A DNA stretch of 64,000 bases from Mannheimia indoligenes. Lineage in GTDB: Bacteria; Pseudomonadota; Gammaproteobacteria; Enterobacterales; Pasteurellaceae. Positions 33,976-40,883 of this stretch are shown here, one piece after another. Position 1 is the first letter of the stretch. Each line of letters begins with the position of its first letter. The notes below the pieces were generated by a model. That model ran no database searches. It was not told where the DNA came from and saw only the letters and a program-made list of their open reading frames with translations. The stretch lies in the NCBI RefSeq assembly GCF_036880405.1, contig NZ_JBAJJM010000002.1, positions 93,391 to 157,390 of the forward strand. Reading direction: 5' to 3'. Position numbers and translations under genes: made by a program.

Positions 33976-33994
33976 TTTTATTTCAGGAGGGTAA

Positions 33995-35206
33995 ATGATC
34001 TCTCGCCAAATGCAATCATTAGTAACACGTTTAGTTAAACAATTTCCAGCGATTTTGGTAACAGGGGCAAGGCAGGTAGGCAAATCAACACTGCTACAAT
34101 ATATCGGGCAAGATTATCAATATATTACTTTTGATGATCCTATGCTATTGCAACAAGCAAAAGATGAGTCTCGGCTGTTTTTCTTAAATCATCAGGGGAA
34201 GTTGATTTTAGACGAGGTGCAGTATGTGCCTGAAATTTTCTCTTTGTTAAAACTAGAAATTGACCGAAAACAGCACAACGGTTTGTTTTTGCTTTCTGGT
34301 TCACAAGCTTTTGAATTAATGCAAAATGTGAGTGAGACACTTGCCGGGCGTATTGCTATTTTAAAGTTGCAAGGGCTCTCTTTACGTGAAATTCTTGGAG
34401 TAAGTTTTAATCAACCTTTTGTGCCAAACAATGATTATTTGTTTGCTCGTGAAGAGGAATTAAAATCACCCGAAAATGTTTGGCAACTTATCCACAAAGG
34501 CGATATGCCCCGTTTATATGCACAAGAAACTGACTGGGAAATTTATTATCGCTCTTATGTTGCTACTTATATTGAGCGAGATGTTCGCCAATTAACCAAT
34601 ATTGCCAGCACGACAGATTTTACCCGTTTTATGGTGTCGATCGCCTCTCGTAGTGGCGAGCTGCTGAATTACAGCAATATCGCCCAAGAGGTTGGCGTAT
34701 CGAATGAAACGATTAAACGTTGGGTAGCAATTTTACAAACTTCGGGCATTATTTATTTGTTGCAACCTTATCATAACAACCATTTGAAACGGGCTATAAA
34801 AACCCCAAAAGTCTATTTTTTAGATACGGGGTTAATGGCGTACTTAACTAAATGGCTTACCCCTGAAACTATTTCGAGTGGGGCGAAAAGCGGTCAGTTT
34901 TTTGAAACTTTTGTCGTAAGCCAAGTAATTAAATCCTTTAATAATCAAGGCATTGAACCACCTCTTTATTTTTATCGGGATACTAATCAAAAAGAGATTG
35001 ATTTAATTATCGAATATGACCGCACACTTTATCCGGTGGAAATTAAAGTTACTGCAAGCCCAAATAAAAAAATGGCGAAAAGTTTTGATTTATTAAGTCC
35101 GCTTTCGCCTGAATGGACGCTCGGGCAGGGAGTGATAATTAACCAATATCCGACTAAACTTTATTTAAGTGAAAATTTAGTAGCATTACCACTGAGTTAT
35201 TTATAG
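33995..35206 (+). CDS. AAA ATPase with DUF4143 C-terminus
   Basis: 403 aa of the AAA_14/DUF4143 family, role unknown. N-terminal ATPase: Walker A GARQVGKST (24-32), Walker B LILDEV (70-75), then LSGSQAFELMQNVSETLAGR as sensor and arginine region. The middle (~200-260) has a helix-turn-helix-like stretch NYSNIAQEVGVSNETIKRWV. The C-terminus (~300-370) shows FFETFVVSQV, KEIDLII and YPVEIK, the layout of PD-(D/E)XK-type nuclease folds, with which DUF4143 is grouped. CAGGAGGGTAA is a strong ribosome binding site. Monocistronic. Confidence 0.88.
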   Translation: MISRQMQSLVTRLVKQFPAILVTGARQVGKSTLLQYIGQDYQYITFDDPMLLQQAKDESRLFFLNHQGKLILDEVQYVPEIFSLLKLEIDRKQHNGLFLLSGSQAFELMQNVSETLAGRIAILKLQGLSLREILGVSFNQPFVPNNDYLFAREEELKSPENVWQLIHKGDMPRLYAQETDWEIYYRSYVATYIERDVRQLTNIASTTDFTRFMVSIASRSGELLNYSNIAQEVGVSNETIKRWVAILQTSGIIYLLQPYHNNHLKRAIKTPKVYFLDTGLMAYLTKWLTPETISSGAKSGQFFETFVVSQVIKSFNNQGIEPPLYFYRDTNQKEIDLIIEYDRTLYPVEIKVTASPNKKMAKSFDLLSPLSPEWTLGQGVIINQYPTKLYLSENLVALPLSYL

Positions 35207-35275
35207 CTCATCGCTCTACAAGCGGTCGTTTTATGTTAGAATTTTTCCAAATTCAAAATAACAGGGAGAGAAAAT

Positions 35276-35893
35276 ATGTTTGATTCATTAGCGGTGCAAT
35301 TTGTGGTTCTTTGGGCGGTTATTGACCCGGTTGGATCTGTTCCTGTTTATTTGGCGAAAACGATTGGTTTGCCGATTGAAGCACGTCGCAAAATTGCGTT
35401 AAATGCGGTACTCATTGCAGGGGGAATCTTAATTTTCTTCCTAATCGGCGGGCAGATTTTATTGGAGTCAATGCAAATTCCTCTACCTGCTTTCCAAGCT
35501 GCGGGTGGCTTAGTGCTTTTATTATTTGCTTTAACGATGATTTTTGGCGAAAGTAAGCCGGATCAAGAAATCAGAATGAGCAGTAATTTAAATGAATTAG
35601 CTGTTTATCCGTTAGCTGTTCCCTCTATTGCTTCTCCGGGGGCGATGATGGCAATCGTGCTACTTACCGACAATCACCGTTTTAGTATTAGTGATCAATT
35701 TATTACCGCTGGCATTATGATGCTTGTTTTAGCAATTACTTATTTATTATTGTTAGCTGCAAATAGAATTCAGCATTTAATTGGTAATGCAGGGGCGGCA
35801 ATTATTAGCCGTGTGATGGGATTAATTTTAGCGGCAATTGCAGTGAATAATTTGCTTATTGGTGTGCGTGATTTCTTCGTGCAAGTTAGCTGA
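35276..35893 (+). CDS. MarC/YhgN family membrane protein
   Basis: 205 aa, about six membrane helices, MarC (UPF0056) family, function unresolved (the early link to multiple antibiotic resistance was not confirmed). Family features: VVLWAVIDPVGSVPVYLAKT at the N-terminus, AFQAAGGLVLLLFALTMIFG, and AVPSIASPGAMMAIVLLT in the middle, GAAIISRVMGLILAAIAVNNLLIGV at the end. AGGGAGAGAAAAT precedes the ATG. A USS lies between it and the upstream ATPase gene. 26 bases to moeA. Confidence 0.88.
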   Translation: MFDSLAVQFVVLWAVIDPVGSVPVYLAKTIGLPIEARRKIALNAVLIAGGILIFFLIGGQILLESMQIPLPAFQAAGGLVLLLFALTMIFGESKPDQEIRMSSNLNELAVYPLAVPSIASPGAMMAIVLLTDNHRFSISDQFITAGIMMLVLAITYLLLLAANRIQHLIGNAGAAIISRVMGLILAAIAVNNLLIGVRDFFVQVS

Positions 35894-35919
35894 TTTTTGA
35901 ATAGGAATAGAATAAATTT

Positions 35920-37149
35920 ATGGCTCTTTTACCTCTTGCAGATGCATTAGAGAATATGCTTTCTCGTTTGCCTGCTCCAACAATGATTGAATATTTACCA
36001 TTAAATGAATGTGCAAACCGAGTGTTGGCGGAAGATATTTCCTCGCCTATTAATGTGCCTAATTTTGATAATTCAGCAATGGACGGTTATGCAGTACGCA
36101 TTGCAGATTTAGAGCAAAATTTAACCTTAAAGGTAGCAGGAAAAGCCTTTGCAGGTAATCCGTTTAGTGGCGAACTCCAAGCAGGCGAATGTGTGCGTAT
36201 TATGACGGGAGCCTTAATGCCAAAAGGTGTTGATGCCGTTGTAATGCAAGAGGAAACCACTTTAAATGCAGATGGCTCTGTAACTTTTAACAATATTCCA
36301 AAATTAGGTAGTAACATTCGTCGTATTGGGGATGATGTAAAGCAAGGTGCATTGGTATTGAAAAAAGGTTCGCTATTGAATGTAGCAAGTCTGCCATTGT
36401 TAGCTTCACTCGGCATTGCTTCTGTGCCTGTGTTTGCAAAATTGAAAGTGGCGATTCTTTCTACCGGCGATGAATTAACGTCGGTTGGAGAGTCTTTGAG
36501 TGAAGGGAAAATTTACGATACCAACCGTTTTGCAGTACGTTTAATGCTGGATAAACTCAACTGTAAGATTTTAGATTACGGTATTTTGCCGGATGATGAA
36601 ACCTTATTTGAACAAACTTTTATTGATGCACAAGAAAAAGCTGATGTGGTGATTACTAGCGGTGGAGTATCGGTCGGCGAGGCAGATTTTACTAAAACAG
36701 TATTGGAGAAATTAGGCGAAATCGGCTTCTGGAAAATTGCAATGAAACCGGGCAAACCTTTCGCATTTGGTAAATTGGAAAAGGCGTGGTTCTTTGGTTT
36801 GCCGGGAAATCCGGTTTCCGCATTAGTAACCTTCTACCAATTAGTACAGCCTGCTTTAGCGAAATTATCAGGTTTATCAGCAGATAAAATTGCAAATCTT
36901 ACGCAAAATTTAACCGCTTGTAGTGCCGAAAAATTGAAAAAAGCAGTTGGTCGTCAAGATTTCCAACGTGGCTATTACTACGCTAATCAGCAAGGCGGGC
37001 TGGAAGTTCGACCGATTGGCTCGCAAGGTTCACATATTTTTAGTGCTTTTAATGAAAGTAACTGTTTTATCGTGCTTGAAGCAGAGCGTGGCAATGTAGA
37101 GGCTGGGGAAAAGGTAACGATTCAGCCGTTTAATTCGTTACTCGGTTAG
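35920..37149 (+). CDS. moeA: Molybdopterin molybdenumtransferase MoeA
   Basis: 409 aa; inserts molybdenum into adenylated molybdopterin in cofactor synthesis. Four-domain layout recognisable: ADALENMLSRL..., NFDNSAMDGYAVR near residue 50, IMTGALMPKGVDAVVMQE, then the MPT-binding domain with ILSTGDEL, YDTNRFAVRLML and SGGVSVGEADF, PGKPFAFGKL and GLPGNPVSALVTF. Operon with moeB 12 bases downstream. A USS is embedded (near 36915). Molybdoenzymes serve anaerobic respiration in this family. Confidence 0.97.
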   Translation: MALLPLADALENMLSRLPAPTMIEYLPLNECANRVLAEDISSPINVPNFDNSAMDGYAVRIADLEQNLTLKVAGKAFAGNPFSGELQAGECVRIMTGALMPKGVDAVVMQEETTLNADGSVTFNNIPKLGSNIRRIGDDVKQGALVLKKGSLLNVASLPLLASLGIASVPVFAKLKVAILSTGDELTSVGESLSEGKIYDTNRFAVRLMLDKLNCKILDYGILPDDETLFEQTFIDAQEKADVVITSGGVSVGEADFTKTVLEKLGEIGFWKIAMKPGKPFAFGKLEKAWFFGLPGNPVSALVTFYQLVQPALAKLSGLSADKIANLTQNLTACSAEKLKKAVGRQDFQRGYYYANQQGGLEVRPIGSQGSHIFSAFNESNCFIVLEAERGNVEAGEKVTIQPFNSLLG

Positions 37150-37161
37150 TTGAGGGGAGAT

Positions 37162-37911
37162 ATGGAACTGACTGATCACGAAACCCTTCGTTATAACCGC
37201 CAAATTATTCTCAAAAGTGTTGATTTTGACGGGCAGGAAAAATTAAAATCGAGCCGAATTTTAATTGTGGGCTTGGGCGGTTTAGGCTGTGCGGCGTCGC
37301 AATATCTTGCTTCAGCCGGGGTAGGGCATCTCACTTTGGTTGATTTTGATACAGTTTCACTTTCTAATTTGCAACGTCAAATTTTGCATACCGATGAAAC
37401 CATTGGGTTGCCTAAAGTTGAATCGGCAAAAGTTCGTTTGTCAGCGATTAATCCAAATATTCAAATTGAAGTTATCAACCAAAAATGTAGCGATGAACAG
37501 TGGGCAGAACTCATTGCTAAAACAGATTTAGTGCTAGATTGTACCGATAATGTTACTGTTCGTAATCAACTGAACTTGCAATGTTTTAACCAAAAGCGAC
37601 CGCTTGTATCAGGCTCGGCAATCCGTTTTGAGGGGCAAATTAGTGTATTTACTTATCAAGATAACGAGCCTTGCTATCAGTGTTTGAGTAGCTTATTTGG
37701 CGATGGCACATTGAGTTGTGTTGAAGCTGGCGTAATTGCTCCAATTGTTGGTGTCATTGGTAGTTTTCAAGCGTTAGAAGCGATAAAAGTGTTGCTGAAT
37801 ATTGGCAAAATATTATCGGGAAAATTGTTGATGATTGATGGTTTACATTTTTCAATACGAGAAATGGCATTGCTTAAGCAAAAAAACTGCTCTGTTTGTA
37901 CCTCTAATTAA
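37162..37911 (+). CDS. moeB: Molybdopterin-synthase adenylyltransferase MoeB
   Basis: 249 aa ThiF/MoeB/HesA family; adenylates the C-terminus of MoaD. The ATG at 37162 is chosen for its TGAGGGGAGAT ribosome binding site; a TTG four codons earlier is less likely. Motifs: LIVGLGGLGCAASQYLASAGVG (nucleotide binding), DFDTVSLSNLQRQ, LVLDCTDN, and zinc-binding pairs CYQC and CSVC. The pairing with moeA supports MoeB over ThiF. A USS (ACCGCTTGT) is embedded near 37600. Confidence 0.93.
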   Translation: MELTDHETLRYNRQIILKSVDFDGQEKLKSSRILIVGLGGLGCAASQYLASAGVGHLTLVDFDTVSLSNLQRQILHTDETIGLPKVESAKVRLSAINPNIQIEVINQKCSDEQWAELIAKTDLVLDCTDNVTVRNQLNLQCFNQKRPLVSGSAIRFEGQISVFTYQDNEPCYQCLSSLFGDGTLSCVEAGVIAPIVGVIGSFQALEAIKVLLNIGKILSGKLLMIDGLHFSIREMALLKQKNCSVCTSN

Positions 37912-37947
37912 GTATTTTCAATACTAAGAGCGTAAATAAATGTAAAT

Positions 37948-37974
37948 AATGAACGAATGTTCATTATTTTATTT
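37948..37974 (+). terminator. Weak terminator after moeB
   Basis: AATGAAC / GTTCATT with a GAAT loop followed by ATTTTATTT. It is AT-rich and just before the tRNA promoter. Confidence 0.45.
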
Positions 37975-38001
37975 GACGGCTAAAACGTTTTAGCCTATTA
38001 T
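37973..38001 (+). promoter_or_regulatory. Strong promoter of tRNA-Asn with palindromic spacer
   Basis: -35 TTGACG (37973-37978), 17-base spacer, -10 TATTAT (37996-38001), then GC-rich GCACACCG, typical of stringently controlled stable-RNA promoters. The spacer and one flanking base form a perfect 18-bp palindrome GGCTAAAACGTTTTAGCC (37978-37995). Confidence 0.85.
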
Positions 38002-38014
38002 GCACACCGTTAAT

Positions 38015-38090
38015 TCCTCCTTAGTTCAGTCGGTAGAACGGTGGACTGTTAATCCATATGTCGCAGGTTCGAGTCCCGCAGGAGGAGCCA
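38015..38090 (+). tRNA. tRNA-Asn (GTT)
   Basis: 76-nt tRNA. Acceptor TCCTCCT / AGGAGGA, discriminator G and encoded CCA (38088-38090). Anticodon loop CTGTTAA presents GTT. D-loop and T-loop (GGTTCGAGTCC) are normal. A frame across it (38000-38197) is not a gene. Confidence 0.98.
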
Positions 38091-38178
38091 AAGATTTTTT
38101 ATTTTCTTTTGTTCTTGTTTTATTTGTCTCCTTTTATAAAACAGTAATTCAAACCTCCAGAATTAGAACAAAAGTTTT

Positions 38179-38215
38179 GCTCCGCTCACTTATTTGAGTG
38201 GAGCTTTTTTCTTTT
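38179..38215 (+). terminator. Intrinsic terminator after tRNA-Asn
   Basis: GCTCCGCTCA / TGAGTGGAGC (one wobble) followed by TTTTTTCTTTT; about 90 bases after the tRNA and just before the end of yfbV on the other strand. Confidence 0.85.
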
Positions 38216-38221
38216 GGGCTT

Positions 38222-38659
38222 TTAAAGCTCATCAAAGTATTCATTTCCCCACGTTTCTTCCGCTAATTTCAGTAAATTTGCAAAATCTTGGAAAGAAGGC
38301 ACCGCTTGTTCTTCTTCAAGTTTGACTTGAGCGGTAATTAGCTTTTGCCTGAGCGATTCATACCATTCCAACAATGATAAGGAAAGTGGCGATTTTGCCC
38401 GCTTACCCAGCCAATAAAGCCCTTGAAAAGGGATAGAGATTGCAAAAATAGCCGTAATAACAGAATTAGCTACAACAGACTGTGTGGGATCGGTAAAAAA
38501 GTATTGCCATACTAAAGCAAAGCACGCAAAAGCAGGCATTACTTTAGAAGAAAATTTAACAAGGCGAATAATGTGATAATCAGGCATAAAATTTGCCAAT
38601 TTTTTCTGATTAGGCAACGTGTTTAGATAGCGTTGCCCCGCTTCAAACAGGCTTAACAT
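38222..38659 (-). CDS. yfbV: YfbV-like (UPF0208/DUF412) membrane protein
   Basis: 145 aa, two membrane helices near residues 40-60 and 67-87. In E. coli, YfbV insulates the terminus macrodomain; the mechanism is poorly known and the role in Pasteurellaceae is inferred. Motifs: FEAGQRYLNTLPNQKKLANFMPDYHIIRLVKFS, PFQGLYWLGKRAKSPLSLSLLEWYESLRQKL. In enterics it neighbours ackA-pta; here it stands alone between tRNA-Asn and the yciCBAI group. Confidence 0.9.
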   Translation of the reverse strand: MLSLFEAGQRYLNTLPNQKKLANFMPDYHIIRLVKFSSKVMPAFACFALVWQYFFTDPTQSVVANSVITAIFAISIPFQGLYWLGKRAKSPLSLSLLEWYESLRQKLITAQVKLEEEQAVPSFQDFANLLKLAEETWGNEYFDEL

Positions 38660-38789
38660 AGTTTTTCTCTTTCAATCTTTTCTTTTATTGTAGCTAACTT
38701 ACTAAAATCTACAATAGGTTAATGCAGTTTGGGTTAACACTTGCTATACTTTACAACAAAGTGTTTACAACTTATTTGAAGGATATTTT

Positions 38790-39536
38790 ATGCCAATTAA
38801 ATTTGTGGATTTATTACAACAAAGTTGGAATTTTATGCGTAATCAGCAATCTTTCACACTGTTTGCGATAATGACTATTGTGGTGGTGCAGCTGGTATTT
38901 ATTTTATTATTGCCAACTTCGCCGGAAATGGTTGCAAATCAGCAGCCACAACAAATTCAAATTGATAGCTCAAAATTATTAGCTATTTTAATGCCAACTG
39001 TTTTATTAGGAATTGCCAATTTATTTATGACAGTATTGATGATTTTAAACATTCAATCTATCAATAATGGCAACTATCAGCATTTTTTCCAAAATGCAGG
39101 TGGAGCATCAAAACACTTTTTACCTGTTTTAATGTTGCAATTTATTATGGTACTTCCTCTTTCGTTGGGGGCTTCTTTTGCGATGGCATCGCCTGAAACT
39201 GTGATTATTGCTTTGCCTATGCTAGTGGTTGGTTTTTATTTTTTCATTAAATTGTCGATCGTTATCTATGCATATTTATTGGAAAAACCACAGAAAACCT
39301 TATCAGAAAGTATTAAATTTACCTTCCAATTATCGCGTGGAAAAATGCTGCCATTAATTTTATTTTGTGTGATCTCTTATTTATTACCGGGAATGCTATC
39401 TCGATTATTTGCGGTTTTTGGTAATGATTTTGTCGGGGCACTAATTACCGTTGTTTTCAGTGCGGTAATTAATGTATTTATGGCAATTTTTAGTTTCCGC
39501 TTTTATCAAGTTTATCGCCAAATGCCGGCAAATTAA
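38790..39536 (+). CDS. yciC: YciC-like (UPF0259) membrane protein
   Basis: 248 aa inner-membrane protein with about six helices, function unknown. The N-terminus FVDLLQQSWNFMRNQQSFTLFAIM, a Gln-rich loop near residue 55, and the late KTLSESIKFTFQLSRGKMLPLILFCVISYLLPGML match the YciC family. First gene of yciC-yciB-yciA-yciI, the same order as in enterics. 11 bases to yciB, with ATAGGAGATTAA as its site. Confidence 0.9.
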   Translation: MPIKFVDLLQQSWNFMRNQQSFTLFAIMTIVVVQLVFILLLPTSPEMVANQQPQQIQIDSSKLLAILMPTVLLGIANLFMTVLMILNIQSINNGNYQHFFQNAGGASKHFLPVLMLQFIMVLPLSLGASFAMASPETVIIALPMLVVGFYFFIKLSIVIYAYLLEKPQKTLSESIKFTFQLSRGKMLPLILFCVISYLLPGMLSRLFAVFGNDFVGALITVVFSAVINVFMAIFSFRFYQVYRQMPAN

Positions 39537-39547
39537 TAGGAGATTAA

Positions 39548-40105
39548 ATGAAACAATTACTTGAATTTATTCCGCTGATTCTGTTTTTTGTCTTTTACAA
39601 AATGGACGGCATTCAAATGGCATCAATTGTGTTAGTTGTGGCAACGATCGCACAAATGATAGTCTTAAAAGTGCTTTACGGTAAAATTGAAAAGCAACAA
39701 CTTATTATGAGCGGAGCAGTGGTCTTTTTTGGTTTGCTCAGTGCTTATTTTAATGAAGTGAAATATTTACAATGGAAAGTTACCATCGTTTATTCACTTT
39801 TCGCTCTGGTGCTATTAGTAAGCCAATTTGTGTTTAAAGCACCGTTAATTAAAAAATTACTCGGTAAGGAAATTAATTTGCCGGAGCAAGTGTGGAATAA
39901 AATCAACTTCGGTTGGGCTATTTTCTTTATTATTTGTATGTTACTCAATATTTATATTAGCCAATATTTATCCGAAGATGTTTGGGTTGATTTTAAATCC
40001 TTTGGCATTATCGGATTAACATTGGTTGCAACAGTTATAACGGGTTTTGTACTTTACCCTTACCTAAAAGAGGCTGAAAAACAGGAAAAACAAGATGAAA
40101 AATAA
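39548..40105 (+). CDS. yciB: Septation protein A / YciB (inner-membrane-spanning protein)
   Basis: 185 aa, five to six helices. YciB influences intracellular septation in Shigella and interacts with division and elongation proteins in E. coli. N-terminus KQLLEFIPLILFFVFYKMDGIQMAS is the family hallmark, with LGKEINLPEQVWNKINFGWAIFFI later. Its stop overlaps yciA by 11 bases, which implies translational coupling. Confidence 0.95.
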   Translation: MKQLLEFIPLILFFVFYKMDGIQMASIVLVVATIAQMIVLKVLYGKIEKQQLIMSGAVVFFGLLSAYFNEVKYLQWKVTIVYSLFALVLLVSQFVFKAPLIKKLLGKEINLPEQVWNKINFGWAIFFIICMLLNIYISQYLSEDVWVDFKSFGIIGLTLVATVITGFVLYPYLKEAEKQEKQDEK

Positions 40106-40559
40106 ACCTTATGAAAAAGATCCTGAGGGGAAACTGATTTTAAGAACGCTTGCAATGCCATCAGACACCAATGCTAATGGTGATATTTTTGGTGGTTGGA
40201 TTATGTCGCAGATGGACTTAGGCGGTGCAATTTTAGCGAAAGAACTTGCGAAAGGCAGAGTTGTTACAGTAACAGTAGATAAAATGATTTTTCACAGACC
40301 AATCTCTGTCGGCGATGTGGTGTGTTGCTACGGCAAATTGATGCACGTTGGTCGTTCTTCAATGCAAGTAAAAGTTGAAGTGTTTATCAAGCAGGTTTAT
40401 GAAGGCACGCGTGAACGTTTTCTGGTAACAGAAGCGTTATTTACTTATGTTGCTACTGATAAAGAAGGCAAGCCTCGAGCTGTGCCAAGAGAGAATAATC
40501 CGGAATTAGATGAAGCTTTATCATTAATTACCCCAACTACTACTGAACAAGGAGAATAG
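40095..40559 (+). CDS. yciA: Acyl-CoA thioester hydrolase YciA
   Basis: 154 aa hotdog-fold thioesterase; the H. influenzae orthologue (HI0827) hydrolyses a broad range of acyl-CoAs. Motifs: LRTLAMPSDTNANGDIFGGWIMSQMDLGGAILA with the catalytic Asp region, VTVDKMIFHRPISVGDVVCCYGK, and EALFTYVATDKEGKPR. Starts inside the end of yciB and is followed by yciI two bases after its stop. Confidence 0.95.
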   Translation: MKNKPYEKDPEGKLILRTLAMPSDTNANGDIFGGWIMSQMDLGGAILAKELAKGRVVTVTVDKMIFHRPISVGDVVCCYGKLMHVGRSSMQVKVEVFIKQVYEGTRERFLVTEALFTYVATDKEGKPRAVPRENNPELDEALSLITPTTTEQGE

Positions 40560-40560
40560 T

Positions 40561-40842
40561 ATGTATTACGTCATTTTTGCACAAGATAATCCGAACACGT
40601 TGGAAAAACGTTTAGAAGTACGCCCTGCACATTTAGCTCGCTTAGAAAAATTGCAGGCTGAAAATCGTTTATTAATTGCCGGTCCTAACCCAACGGAAGA
40701 TGGCACAGGCGTAACAGGTTCGACGGTTATTGCTGAATTCAGCTCTCTTGAAGAGGCTCAACAATGGGCAAGCCAAGACCCTTATGTTGATGCAGGTGTA
40801 TATGGCGATGTGATTGTTAAGCCGTTTAAGAAAGTGTTTTAA
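40561..40842 (+). CDS. yciI: YciI-like protein
   Basis: 93 aa YCII family (ferredoxin-like fold). The H. influenzae orthologue structure (HI0828) is known but its function is not settled; a putative His-Asp pair lies in VRPAHLARL and WASQDPYVDAGVY. GAACAAGGAGAATAGT gives a good ribosome binding site. Last gene of yciCBAI; an interspersed hairpin follows. Confidence 0.94.
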   Translation: MYYVIFAQDNPNTLEKRLEVRPAHLARLEKLQAENRLLIAGPNPTEDGTGVTGSTVIAEFSSLEEAQQWASQDPYVDAGVYGDVIVKPFKKVF

Positions 40843-40848
40843 TTTTTT

Positions 40849-40871
40849 CTCCCCTCTTTAGCAAAGAGGGG
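40849..40871. repeat. Interspersed 23-bp hairpin, copy 1
   Basis: CT then arms CCCCTCTTT and AAAGAGGGG around AGC. An identical copy lies at 58734-58756. Here it lies between yciI and glnE and may act as a terminator (T-run immediately upstream, so in the minus direction as well). Confidence 0.75.
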
Positions 40872-40883
40872 AATGGATAAAAC

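Noticed and set aside
38000..38197. 65-codon frame across tRNA-Asn
   Set aside because: It reads through a complete tRNA gene and its trailer; not a protein gene.
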